Below, in pieces: positions 24,586 to 32,693 of a DNA stretch of 64,000 bases; within the stretch, counting starts at the first letter, position 1; each line of letters opens with the position of its first letter. The stretch is from contig NZ_CP060404.1 in assembly GCF_014295035.1 (NCBI RefSeq), positions 4,248,501-4,312,500 of the forward strand, read 5' to 3'. A program made the position numbers and the translations under genes. A model generated the notes under the pieces. It worked only from the letters and a program-made list of their open reading frames with translations. It did no database searches and had not been told where the DNA came from. Source of the DNA: Streptomyces buecherae. Its GTDB lineage: Bacteria > Actinomycetota > Actinomycetes > Streptomycetales > Streptomycetaceae.

Positions 24586-24858
24586 TGCGGGGCGCTCCTC
24601 GGCAGGTGTGTCCCCAGTGTCGGGGCTCCGGCTCTCGCCGCGAAGCCTACTGTGGCAGGGCACGTCACCGGCCGGGCCTACGGCGAAGAGCGTGGTGCGG
24701 TTTCCCGTGGCGGCGGGGAGCGCGGGCAGCGCGCCGCTCGCCCCCGGCCCGCGCGGAACGGGTCGGGGACGAGCGGTACGAGGGGCGGGGAGCGTCGGGG
24801 ACGGCGACGGCGCGGCGCGCGCCGAGGGCCGCCCGGGGCCCGGGGCGCGCGGCGGGCG

Positions 24859-25176
24859 TCAGCCCAGCACGCCGCCGAAGAGGCCGCCGTGCGCCATGCC
24901 GAGGAAGAAGCCCATGGCGGCGGCGCCCAACCCGATGATCAGTACGAACCGCTCGGCGGTGGTCGCCGAGATGAACTGCCCCCGGGCACCGGTCACGATG
25001 CCGACCAGTCCCGTCCAGGAGCTGATCAGGTGCAGGTCGTGGAACATGGCTGTGACGAAAGCCACCACGCCGAGCACGATGGTCGCCGCGGCGAAGGTGT
25101 TCTCCACCGGATGCGGCTTGCCGTCGGAGTCGAGGAAGGAGAGAAGACCGTGCTGGGAACGTGCTGCCTGGGCCAT
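24859..25176 (-). CDS. Small conserved actinobacterial membrane protein
   Basis: 105 residues, ATG 25176 six bases after GGAGG. Three or so hydrophobic segments: TFAAATIVLGVVAFVTAMF, WTGLVGIVTGARGQFI and RFVLIIGLGAAAMGFFLGMA, ending in a Gly-rich tail. Found beside femX and rpsF in the same order in S. coelicolor from memory; function unknown. Divergent from the ribosomal-protein cluster. Confidence 0.85.
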   Translation of the reverse strand: MAQAARSQHGLLSFLDSDGKPHPVENTFAAATIVLGVVAFVTAMFHDLHLISSWTGLVGIVTGARGQFISATTAERFVLIIGLGAAAMGFFLGMAHGGLFGGVLG

Positions 25177-25269
25177 GGGAACCTCCGGGTCCTGCGAGGG
25201 ACGCGGGGCGGCGAGGAGTAACGCCGCTCACACTCGATGCCTCAAGGTTGCGGTCATACGCGGCGGGAT

Positions 25270-25299
25270 TTCAACCGGAAGCACCGTCCCGGGTAGTGT
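25270..25299 (+). promoter_or_regulatory. Promoter candidate of rpsF-ssb-rpsR-rplI
   Basis: TTCAAC (25270-25275), 18-base spacer, TAGTGT (25294-25299): a fair vegetative promoter, leaving a 5' leader of about 120 bases before rpsF. Confidence 0.4.
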
Positions 25300-25425
25300 G
25301 TACCGTCTGCGCCGGTGTCTGCCCAGAGCCCCCAGGGGTACCCGGTCCGCACCAGGCGCTACGCATCACGACCCTCCTGCCGCGGAACGACCGTGGCCGC
25401 TGAGTCCAAAGGAGGTGGGTTCCAC

Positions 25426-25716
25426 ATGCGTCACTACGAGGTGATGGTCATCCTCGACCCCGATCTGGAGGAGCGCGCAGTCTCTCCCCTGATCGAGAAC
25501 TTCCTCTCCGTCGTCCGCGAGGGCAACGGCAAGGTGGAAAAGGTCGACACCTGGGGCCGTCGGCGTCTCTCGTACGAGATCAAGAAGAAGCCCGAGGGCA
25601 TCTACTCGGTCATCGACCTGCAGGCCGAGCCTGCGGTCGTGAAGGAGCTCGACCGCCAGATGAACCTGAACGAGTCGGTCCTCCGGACCAAGGTCCTGCG
25701 CCCCGAGACCCACTGA
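25426..25716 (+). CDS. rpsF: 30S ribosomal protein bS6
   Basis: 96 residues, starting [17 protein letters not shown] at ATG 25426 behind a near-perfect AAAGGAGGTGG. S6 binds 16S rRNA cooperatively with S18, whose gene is two places downstream. The order rpsF-ssb-rpsR-rplI is the classical bacterial arrangement. C terminus [11 protein letters not shown] lacks the glutamate tail of the E. coli protein. Confidence 0.98.
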
Positions 25717-25797
25717 CCGCGTCAGCGTTCAGCGGTGCTCGGGACGCGTCCTGAGTAGCACAGCAGCCAGCAGCACACCCGCCGAGAGGTTCATCCA

Positions 25798-26397
25798 ATG
25801 GCAGGCGAGACCGTCATCACGGTCGTCGGCAATCTTGTCGACGACCCCGAGCTGCGCTTCACCCCGTCCGGCGCGGCGGTCGCGAAGTTCCGTGTCGCGT
25901 CCACTCCCCGCACCTTCGACCGTCAGACCAACGAGTGGAAGGACGGCGAAAGCCTCTTCCTGACCTGCTCGGTCTGGCGACAGGCAGCGGAGAACGTCGC
26001 CGAGTCGCTCCAGCGCGGCATGCGCGTCATCGTGCAGGGCCGACTGAAGCAGCGGTCCTACGAGGACCGCGAGGGCGTCAAGCGCACGGTCTACGAGCTG
26101 GACGTCGACGAGGTCGGCGCCAGCCTGCGGAACGCCACGGCCAAGGTCACCAAGACCTCCGGTCGCGGCGGCCAGGGCGGTGGCGGCGGCTTCGGCGGCG
26201 GCCAGGGCGGCGGTCAGGGTGGCGGCGGCTGGGGCGGCGGCTCCGGTGGCGGCCAGCAGGGCGGCGGCGCTCCCGCCGACGACCCCTGGGCGACCAGCGC
26301 GCCGGCCGGCGGCGGCCAGCAAGGTGGCGGCGGCTGGGGCGGTAGCTCCGGCGGCGGCCAGCAGGGCGGCGGCTACTCGGACGAGCCGCCCTTCTAG
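25798..26397 (+). CDS. ssb: Single-stranded DNA-binding protein
   Basis: 199 residues. N-terminal OB fold: MAGETVITVVGNLVDDPELRF, FLTCSVWRQAAENVAESL and RGMRVIVQGRLKQRSYED. A long Gly/Gln-rich linker follows, and the conserved acidic tip S-D-E-P-P-F recruits replication and repair partners. ATG at 25798 behind GAGAGG. Essential for replication, and next to dnaB by about 3 kb. The Gly-rich linker is long, as usual for actinobacterial SsbA. Confidence 0.97.
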   Translation: MAGETVITVVGNLVDDPELRFTPSGAAVAKFRVASTPRTFDRQTNEWKDGESLFLTCSVWRQAAENVAESLQRGMRVIVQGRLKQRSYEDREGVKRTVYELDVDEVGASLRNATAKVTKTSGRGGQGGGGGFGGGQGGGQGGGGWGGGSGGGQQGGGAPADDPWATSAPAGGGQQGGGGWGGSSGGGQQGGGYSDEPPF

Positions 26398-26451
26398 AGC
26401 GCGAGCTCTGAGGGGCGATCACACCCTTCTTGATCACACAGGAGAAACACC

Positions 26452-26688
26452 ATGGCGAAGCCGCCTCCGCGCAAGCCGAAGAAGAAGGTCTGCGCGTTCT
26501 GCAAGGACAAGACCGCGTACGTGGACTACAAGGACACGAACATGCTGCGGAAGTTCATTTCCGACCGTGGCAAGATCCGTGCCCGCCGCGTGACCGGCAA
26601 CTGCACGCAGCACCAGCGTGACGTCGCCACGGCTGTGAAGAACAGCCGTGAGATGGCGCTGCTGCCCTACACCTCGTCCGCGCGATAA
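26452..26688 (+). CDS. rpsR: 30S ribosomal protein bS18, zinc-binding form
   Basis: 78 residues from ATG 26452 (CAGGAG upstream). The N-terminal K-V-C-A-F-C-K and the later G-N-C-T-Q-H-Q supply cysteines for a structural zinc, so this is the C+ paralogue used when zinc is sufficient; Streptomyces often carry a second, cysteine-free copy elsewhere under Zur control. Core NMLRKFISDRGKIRARRVTG is highly conserved. Confidence 0.97.
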   Translation: MAKPPPRKPKKKVCAFCKDKTAYVDYKDTNMLRKFISDRGKIRARRVTGNCTQHQRDVATAVKNSREMALLPYTSSAR

Positions 26689-26707
26689 AGGGAAGGGTGA
26701 CTGACAG

Positions 26708-27154
26708 ATGAAGATCATCCTCACCCACGAGGTCTCCGGCCTCGGCACCGCGGGCGACGTCGTCGACGTCAAGGACGGCTACGCTCGCAACTACCTGGTC
26801 CCGCGCGGTCTCGCGATCCGCTGGACCAAGGGTGGCGAGAAGGACGTCGAGCAGATCCGTCGCGGTCGTCGCATCCGGGAGATCGCCACGATCGAGCAGG
26901 CCAACGAGATCAAGGCCAAGCTCGAGGGTCTGCGGGTCGAGCTCGCGACCCGTGCCGGCGAGGCCGGCCGCCTCTTCGGCTCGGTGACCCCGGCTGACAT
27001 CGCCTCGGCGATCAAGTCCGCCGGTGGCCCGGACGTGGACAAGCGCCGCATCGAGCTCGGCACGCCGGTCAAGACCCTGGGCGCGCACCAGGTGTCCGTG
27101 CGCCTGCACCCCGAGGTCTCGGCCAAGGTCGGCGTCGAGGTCGTCGCGGCCTGA
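26708..27154 (+). CDS. rplI: 50S ribosomal protein bL9
   Basis: 148 residues. N-terminal domain MKIILTHEVSGLGTAGDVVDVKDGYARNYL, a long connecting helix, and a C-terminal 23S-binding domain with LFGSVTPADIASAIK. ATG at 26708, 19 bases after rpsR. Last gene of the rpsF cluster; a very strong terminator follows. Confidence 0.98.
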   Translation: MKIILTHEVSGLGTAGDVVDVKDGYARNYLVPRGLAIRWTKGGEKDVEQIRRGRRIREIATIEQANEIKAKLEGLRVELATRAGEAGRLFGSVTPADIASAIKSAGGPDVDKRRIELGTPVKTLGAHQVSVRLHPEVSAKVGVEVVAA

Positions 27155-27198
27155 CCGCAAGCACGCCGATGAGCTGTGTTCGCACAGCATGACGGTGG

Positions 27199-27230
27199 AA
27201 GGGGCCGCACCCCGCGGGGTGCGGCCCCTT
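27199..27230. terminator. Terminator of ribosomal-protein cluster
   Basis: Perfect 15-bp arms (27199-27213 and 27216-27230) with only two bases between them, so the loop must open a few inner pairs. Confidence 0.9.
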
Positions 27231-27243
27231 CGCGTTGCCTGGT

Positions 27244-27291
27244 GCGGGTGTGCGGGTGTGCGGGTGCGCGGGTGCGCGGGTGCGCGGGTGT
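27244..27291. repeat. Six tandem octamers GCGGGTGY
   Basis: Units GCGGGTGT or GCGGGTGC in phase, directly after the terminator. Confidence 0.9.
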
Positions 27292-27341
27292 GCGAGGGGC
27301 GGGGGCCGGCGATGGGGGTTCCGCGTGCGTTCGCTGTCGCT

Positions 27342-27355
27342 GTTTCACGTGAAAC
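27342..27355. promoter_or_regulatory. parS site, intergenic (1)
   Basis: Exact GTTTCACGTGAAAC in non-coding DNA. Confidence 0.95.
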
Positions 27356-27514
27356 GTGCGGGCTTCCGCCCTCGGCGTCCTTGGCCTCCTCGTCCCTTGC
27401 TTCCGTTGTTGCCGCGTCCGTGTGCGTGTCTCGGCGGGAGCGTGCGGCGGTATGTGGTGCGGGCTGCCGGCCGTGAGTGGCCAGCTGCTGTGGGGTGCCG
27501 GCCGGGGCGCGGCG

Positions 27515-27528
27515 GTTTCACGTGAAAC
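27515..27528. promoter_or_regulatory. parS site, intergenic (2)
   Basis: Exact GTTTCACGTGAAAC, 173 bases from the preceding site. Confidence 0.95.
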
Positions 27529-27673
27529 GTGGCCGGTACGGGAGCGGGGCCGGGCCGACGGCGGAGCTGGTGCGACGACCGGTGGAGGTGCTGGCGGTGG
27601 GCCCGGCGGCTCGAGGCCATGACGGTGTGCACGGTGAGTGCCGGTTGCCGGTCTTCGGTGCGCGGCGGGGGCT

Positions 27674-27687
27674 GTTTCACGTGAAAC
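27674..27687. promoter_or_regulatory. parS site, intergenic (3)
   Basis: Exact GTTTCACGTGAAAC, 159 bases from the preceding site and 77 bases from the MATE stop. Confidence 0.95.
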
Positions 27688-27763
27688 GGTGGTCGTCCTG
27701 GACGGCCCGGAGGGCGGAAGCCCGAAGGCGGACGGTGGTGCGAAGGTGGACGGTGGTGCGGGG

Positions 27764-29101
27764 TTAGCGGGTCGCGCCCGTGACCAGCCAGCGGCCCGAG
27801 CGGGTGCGTATCCACAGGGTCAGCATCCGCATGGTCATCATGAGCGCCATCGTCCACCACAGGGCGGTGAGCCCGCCGCCGAGGGTGGGAACGAGGAGGG
27901 CGACCGGGGCGAAGACGGCCAGGGTGATGATCATCGCCACGGCGAGGTAGGGACCGTCGCCCGCGCCCATCAGTACGCCGTCGAGGATGTACACCACGCC
28001 GGAGATGGGTTGGGAGATGGCGACGACCAGCAGCGCGGGGAGCAGCGCGTCCTGTACGACCTGGTCGGACGTGAACAGCGGGATGAACAGCGGGCGGGCG
28101 AGGATCACGAGTACGCCGAGCACCAGGCCGGAGGCTATCCCCCACTCGACCATGCGGCGGCAGGCGGCGCGGGCCCCCTCCTTGTCGCCGGCGCCGAGGT
28201 AGCGGCCGATGATCGCCTGGCCCGCGATGGCGATGGCGTCCAGCGCGAAGGCCAGCAGGCTCCACAGGGTGAGGATGATCTGGTGGGCCGCGACCTCGGT
28301 GTCGCCGAGGTTGGCCGCGACGCCGGTGGCGATCAGGGTGACCGTACGCAGCGAGAGGGTGCGCACCAGGAGCGGCACTCCGGCCTGTGCGCAGGCGCGT
28401 ATGCCGGCCGCGTCCGGGCGCAGCGACGCGCCGTGCCGACGGGCGCCGCGTACCACCACGATGAGGTAGGCGGCGGCCATGGCCCACTGCGCGATGACGG
28501 TTCCCCAGGCGGAGCCGGCGATGCCGAGGCCGGCGCCGTAGACGAGTGCGGCGTTGAGCGCGGCGTTGGCGGCGAAGCCGCCGATGGCGACGTAGAGCGG
28601 GGTGCGGGTGTCCTGGAGGCCGCGGAGCACGCCGGTGGCGGCGAGGACGATGAGCATGGCGGGAATGCCGAGGGCGCTGATGCGGAGGTAGGTGATCGCA
28701 TGGGGCGCGGCGGTGTCGGAGGCGCCGAAGAGATCGACCAGGCCGGGCGCCGTGGGCAGCACCACCGTGACCACGGCGGCGCCGATGAGCAGGGCGAGCC
28801 AGATGCCGTCCATGCCCTGCCGGATGGCACCGGGCAGATCGCCCGCGCCCACCCGGCGGGCGACGGCGGCCGTGGTGGCGTAGGCGAGGAAGACGAAGAT
28901 GTTGACCCCGGTCAGCAGCAGGGCCGCCGCGATGCCGAGCCCGGCGAGTTGCGGCGTGCCCAGATGGCCGACGATGGCACTGTCGACCATCACGAAGAGG
29001 GGCTCCGCGATGAGGGCGCCGAAGGCGGGAACGGCGAGCGCAATGATCTCTCGATCGTGCCGGCTGCGCGCACGCCGGTCCTTCGCGGGAGCCTGGATCA
29101 T
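27764..29101 (-). CDS. MATE-family efflux transporter (DinF type)
   Basis: 445 residues from ATG 29101; a TTG three codons earlier is also in frame. Starts with a short basic head, then EIIALAVPAFGALIAEPLFVMVDSAIVGHLG, the hallmark of the DinF branch of MATE exporters, followed by about twelve membrane helices. Probably uses a cation gradient to export drugs or metabolites; substrate unknown. There is no Shine-Dalgarno; TACATT stands 7 bases before the ATG, so the message may be leaderless. Divergent from dnaB, as in S. coelicolor. Confidence 0.9.
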   Translation of the reverse strand: MIQAPAKDRRARSRHDREIIALAVPAFGALIAEPLFVMVDSAIVGHLGTPQLAGLGIAAALLLTGVNIFVFLAYATTAAVARRVGAGDLPGAIRQGMDGIWLALLIGAAVVTVVLPTAPGLVDLFGASDTAAPHAITYLRISALGIPAMLIVLAATGVLRGLQDTRTPLYVAIGGFAANAALNAALVYGAGLGIAGSAWGTVIAQWAMAAAYLIVVVRGARRHGASLRPDAAGIRACAQAGVPLLVRTLSLRTVTLIATGVAANLGDTEVAAHQIILTLWSLLAFALDAIAIAGQAIIGRYLGAGDKEGARAACRRMVEWGIASGLVLGVLVILARPLFIPLFTSDQVVQDALLPALLVVAISQPISGVVYILDGVLMGAGDGPYLAVAMIITLAVFAPVALLVPTLGGGLTALWWTMALMMTMRMLTLWIRTRSGRWLVTGATR

Positions 29102-29108
29102 GCGGCCC

Positions 29109-29138
29109 AATGTAATCGTCCACAGGTAAGAGATGCAA
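29109..29138 (-). promoter_or_regulatory. Promoter of the MATE gene with an internal DnaA box
   Basis: Minus strand TTGCAT (complement of 29133-29138), 18-base spacer, TACATT (complement of 29109-29114). The spacer contains TCGTCCACA at 29116-29124, matching the Streptomyces DnaA box consensus. Confidence 0.5.
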
Positions 29139-29289
29139 TCGCTGAGCAGCCCTTACTTGAGGTCGCTCTCCGTGGTGCTCTCTGTGCCGTTTGTCGCGAT
29201 CTTCGGCCGACTGGGCAAGTTTTTCTTCTGCACAGCCCTGGGATAAGAAAAGTCCAGCTCACAGGGGTGGGCGTGGGCTGGAGGGCTGC

Positions 29290-29378
29290 TTGTCCACAGC
29301 GCCGTCCCCCGCCCCATGCACAGCTTTCCGGGAGTTCTCCACAGGATGGCTTCGATCATCCACATGGCCTGTGGATAA
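29290..29378. promoter_or_regulatory. DnaA-box cluster upstream of dnaB
   Basis: Four matches to the Streptomyces DnaA box (YYVTCCACA): TTGTCCACA 29290-29298, TTCTCCACA 29335-29343, TCATCCACA 29356-29364, and TTATCCACA on the minus strand at 29370-29378. The last three fall within 44 bases. A fifth lies in the MATE promoter. Confidence 0.75.
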
Positions 29379-29560
29379 CCAGATTGGCGGACGGCTTTCG
29401 CGGGCCTACCGTGGTCCGGCGCGCGCACCCTTTTTCTGGCGTGAGGAGCGTCGAACTCGACGCGCCGTAAGCGGAGTCGAGCGTCCTGTTTGTCAGAGCC
29501 GTGCCGTAAGAAAGAAGAGCACGGCGAGGGTCCGCGTCGCGGACGGGAGGAGGTGGCGGG

Positions 29561-31045
29561 GTGAGCATGCCCGAGCCCATGGACGACCCCTGGCCCGACC
29601 CTGGCCCCGGTGATCGACTGCCCACGACGCCGCGCCCCCGCCGGGGCGAAGGCCGTGGCCAGGGCCGCCGCGACGACCAGCACGACCGCGGGCGCGAGGG
29701 CGGTGGCTGGGACGGCTCGGGCTTCGAGCGCGTACCGCCGCAGGACCTGGACGCGGAGCAGTCCGTACTCGGCGGCATGCTGCTCTCCAAGGACGCCATC
29801 GCCGACGTGGTGGAGGTCCTCAAGGGCCAGGACTTCTACCGGCCCGCGCACGAGACCATCTACCAGGCCATCCTCGACCTCTACGCCAAGGGCGAGCCCG
29901 CCGACCCGATCACGGTGGCCGCCGAGCTCACCAAGCGCGGTGAGATCACCAAGGTCGGCGGCGCCTCGTATCTGCACACGCTCGTGCAGTCCGTGCCCAC
30001 CGCCGCCAACGCGGAGTACTACGCGGAGATCGTCCACGAGCGGGCGGTGCTGCGCCGGCTCGTGGAAGCGGGCACGCGCATCACGCAGATGGGATACGCG
30101 GCGGACGGTGACGTCGACGAGATCGTCAACAACGCCCAGGCCGAGATCTACGCCGTCACCGAGCAGCGCACCAGCGAGGACTACCTCCCGCTCGGCGACA
30201 TCATGGAGGGCGCGCTCGACGAGATCGAGGCCATCGGCTCCCGCAGCGGCCAGATGTCCGGCGTGCCGACCGGCTTCACGGACCTCGACTCGCTGACGAA
30301 CGGGCTGCACCCGGGGCAGATGATCGTCATCGCGGCGCGTCCCGCGATGGGTAAGAGCACGCTGGCCCTGGACTTCGCCCGAGCCTGTTCGATCAAGGGC
30401 AACCTCCCGAGCGTCATCTTCTCGCTGGAGATGGGCCGCAACGAGATCGCGATGCGACTGCTCTCGGCCGAGGCGCGGGTGGCGCTGCACCACATGCGGT
30501 CCGGGAGCATGACGGACGACGACTGGACCCGGCTGGCCCGCCGGATGCCCGAGGTGACCGCGGCCCCGCTGTACATCGACGACTCGCCGAACCTGTCGAT
30601 GATGGAGATCCGCGCCAAGTGCCGCCGCCTCAAGCAGCGCAACGACCTCCAACTCGTGGTCATCGACTACCTCCAACTGATGCAGTCGGGCGGCGCCAGA
30701 AGGCCCGAGAGCCGGCAGCAGGAGGTCTCGGACATGTCCCGTAACCTCAAGCTGCTGGCCAAGGAGCTGGAGGTGCCGGTGATCGCACTGTCCCAGCTCA
30801 ACCGTGGCCCCGAGCAGCGTACGGACAAGAAGCCGATGGTCTCCGACCTGCGTGAGTCGGGTTCGATCGAGCAGGACGCCGACATGGTCATCCTGTTGCA
30901 CCGCGAGGACGCGTACGAGAAGGAGTCGCCCCGGGCGGGCGAGGCGGACCTGATCGTCGCCAAGCACCGTAACGGCCCGACGGCGACGATCACGGTCGCC
31001 TTCCAGGGCCACTACTCGCGGTTCGTGGACATGGCGCAGACGTAG
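29561..31045 (+). CDS. dnaB: Replicative DNA helicase DnaB
   Basis: 494 residues from GTG 29561 behind GGAGGAGGTGG; an ATG two codons on is possible. A disordered head of about 55 residues rich in Asp, Arg and Gly precedes the N-terminal hexamer-collar domain (PPQDLDAEQSVLGGMLLSKDAI), then the RecA-like motor with Walker A A-R-P-A-M-G-K-S-T (about residues 257-265), Walker B VVIDYLQLMQ, and the SQLNRGPEQR and QDADMVILLHRED motifs. No intein is present. Unwinds the lagging-strand template at the fork. Separated by 459 bases from the divergent MATE gene. Confidence 0.98.
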   Translation: MSMPEPMDDPWPDPGPGDRLPTTPRPRRGEGRGQGRRDDQHDRGREGGGWDGSGFERVPPQDLDAEQSVLGGMLLSKDAIADVVEVLKGQDFYRPAHETIYQAILDLYAKGEPADPITVAAELTKRGEITKVGGASYLHTLVQSVPTAANAEYYAEIVHERAVLRRLVEAGTRITQMGYAADGDVDEIVNNAQAEIYAVTEQRTSEDYLPLGDIMEGALDEIEAIGSRSGQMSGVPTGFTDLDSLTNGLHPGQMIVIAARPAMGKSTLALDFARACSIKGNLPSVIFSLEMGRNEIAMRLLSAEARVALHHMRSGSMTDDDWTRLARRMPEVTAAPLYIDDSPNLSMMEIRAKCRRLKQRNDLQLVVIDYLQLMQSGGARRPESRQQEVSDMSRNLKLLAKELEVPVIALSQLNRGPEQRTDKKPMVSDLRESGSIEQDADMVILLHREDAYEKESPRAGEADLIVAKHRNGPTATITVAFQGHYSRFVDMAQT

Positions 31046-31217
31046 GGGGTGGGTGGGGGGCCTCGCCTCGTGTTTCGTATCGGCGTCGCCGAAGGCGCGC
31101 GACCAGGTGCCACACCACCGAGGCCGACATTCCTGGGGTATCGCCCGGCGGCCTGGGAGTTTCCGCTGAGACGGGCCTGCCGCACGGCGTGAGAGTCCGA
31201 CAGCGGAGGAGGTGAAG

Positions 31218-31553
31218 GTGGCGCTGAACAAGAAGGGTTCCCGGCGCATAACCGTTGACGGGATCGAGTACCGCTGGCGAATCCGCAGGAAGCCCTCCTA
31301 CGCGCAGGGACTCTGCTGGACACCGATGACCTATGCGGTCGAAGCGGTCAGCGGCAGCCAGCCGGGTACGACCTTGGTCGTCACCAGCGGCCAGGCCCAT
31401 CCCAGCAACTGGGTGGGCGCCGAGACGGAGCCGATTCGCCCAGCTCACGTTGCTGCCAGCATTCGAGAGGCACGGGACCAGGGCTGGGAGCCAGCCCGGG
31501 GCGGACCTCCTTTCCCACTCGACCGATCCGCAGGATTCATCGCACGGTTATGA
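31218..31553 (+). CDS. Small conserved protein of unknown function
   Basis: 111 residues from GTG 31218, five bases after GGAGG; a GTG at 31212 overlaps that ribosome site. Basic N terminus MALNKKGSRRITVDGIEYRWRIRRKPS, a central part with several Trp/Pro residues (GLCWTPMTYAVE, TTLVVTSGQAHPSNWVG) and a C terminus predicted helical then loose. No catalytic motif or membrane segment. I do not recognise a named family, though a protein starting like this is common in Streptomyces genomes. Stands alone 172 bases after dnaB. Confidence 0.75.
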   Translation: MALNKKGSRRITVDGIEYRWRIRRKPSYAQGLCWTPMTYAVEAVSGSQPGTTLVVTSGQAHPSNWVGAETEPIRPAHVAASIREARDQGWEPARGGPPFPLDRSAGFIARL

Positions 31554-32007
31554 GACCAAGCGGAATAGGGCAAAGCGTCTGGCCCGGCATCACGCCCCGG
31601 TAACCAGGCACGCCAGCACGTCGAACTGCAAGAGCCCGCGCTCACACCGGTCGCAGCCGCCTCCCCCACCGCATGGCAGCAGGTCCACGAGGCGGGGCGC
31701 CTCGGCGAGTGCGGGAGCGAGTTCGGGGTCACGGCCGGTCTGACCTTTCGGCTCAGCGGAAGCCTCTTGGCGTCATCGCGGCATGGCTCCGTTCCCTGGG
31801 TGAGATGGGGCCGGGCTGACAGGCTGCGCTTGTGGCCCTCGACGGTGCCTGGACGCTGGTTGGGCCGAAACCGCCCCCGAGCAGACCAGGGAGGCTGCCG
31901 TTCTCCGGTGCTGGTGGCCTCGGAACCGGCCCCATCTCGCCGCACCCTAACCGCTGGGTCTGACATTGCGGATGGGGCAGTACGTGCCTGTGGTCGAGGA
32001 TGAGCGC
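31554..32007. other. Intergenic stretch, possibly holding gene remnants
   Basis: 454 bases with codon-like composition but no frame combining a start, ribosome site and recognisable product. Could be decayed coding sequence; nothing definite is seen. Confidence 0.4.
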
Positions 32008-32604
32008 ATGGACGTCCCTGAGTTGCTCGTGGCAGCTTCCCTGTTGGTTCCGGAAGAGGTCGCCACCGAGAACGACATCACGGTGCGAGACATCTGGGAC
32101 TACCTCGTCCACGATGAGTGGGAGATCGCCCTGGGCCTGCTGGAGGAGTTGGGGGAGGCTCGCTCGCTCCCGCTGGCCTTCTGGGAACAGCTCGCCGAAG
32201 CGGCTGATCAGCTCCTGCTGGAACGCAGCGCGGCGTGGTGCCACTGGCGATGCTCCGAACTCCGCAACGGTGTGATCCGCGCGGACCTGACGCTCCGCTC
32301 CGCCGCCGAGGCGCGACGTACGACGCCCATCTCCGGCGCCGGCGTCCTGCGGCCCATGTGGGACATCGGACGCCTCTCACCCACCGGCGGACGCGCGGTC
32401 AGCATCGCCAGGCTCTGGGTCGAGAACAGGCCCGTGCTGGCGCCCGGCGGGCGAGCCACGGTTCGCCTCGTACCCCTCACCCCCTCCCACTGGACGCACG
32501 TCCGGCCCGGCCAGCAGATCACCATGCACGGGGACCGATCCGTGGCCGGCACCGCGATCGTCGTGGAGGTCCGGAACCCTGCCACCACCACGCCCGCGCG
32601 ATGA
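32008..32604 (+). CDS. Unrecognised protein with an EF-Tu-like C-terminal barrel
   Basis: 198 residues from ATG 32008 behind GAGGA; an ATG at 31966 is in frame but lacks a ribosome site. The N-terminal half is helical and acidic (VPELLVAASLLVPEEV, DIWDYLVHDEWEIALGLLEELGE, FWEQLAEAADQLLLER). The C-terminal half (RLVPLTPSHWTHVRPG then MHGDRSVAGTAIVVEV) looks like the last beta-barrel of translation factors such as EF-Tu, where a similar R-x-V-G-x-G strand is found. Such two-part proteins occur as single genes in Streptomyces; an immunity or translation-mimic role is only a guess. Confidence 0.7.
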   Translation: MDVPELLVAASLLVPEEVATENDITVRDIWDYLVHDEWEIALGLLEELGEARSLPLAFWEQLAEAADQLLLERSAAWCHWRCSELRNGVIRADLTLRSAAEARRTTPISGAGVLRPMWDIGRLSPTGGRAVSIARLWVENRPVLAPGGRATVRLVPLTPSHWTHVRPGQQITMHGDRSVAGTAIVVEVRNPATTTPAR

Positions 32605-32633
32605 CACGAGCCGCCGGTGCGAGCACGTCGCAC

Positions 32634-32668
32634 GGCGCCCGGCGGCGCCCGGCGGCGCCCGGCGGCGC
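32634..32668. repeat. Tandem 10-bp GC repeat
   Basis: Three in-phase copies of GGCGCCCGGC plus a degenerate fourth, between the unknown gene and the convergent ketoacyl synthase gene. Confidence 0.8.
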
Positions 32669-32693
32669 GCGGTGGTGGGGCAGGGGCGTGGCG

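Larger units (their letters stand above)
27155..27763. other. Intergenic region with octamer repeats and three parS sites
   Basis: 609 bases between convergent rplI and the MATE gene. It contains the rplI terminator, six tandem octamers and three exact parS palindromes. Frames here are open on both strands because of GC content, but none has a ribosome site or recognisable protein. Confidence 0.8.

Noticed and set aside
27345..29138. A 597-residue open frame antisense to the parS cluster and offset from the MATE gene
   Set aside because: Composition is Arg/His/Pro-rich and the real MATE protein is read in another frame of the same strand.
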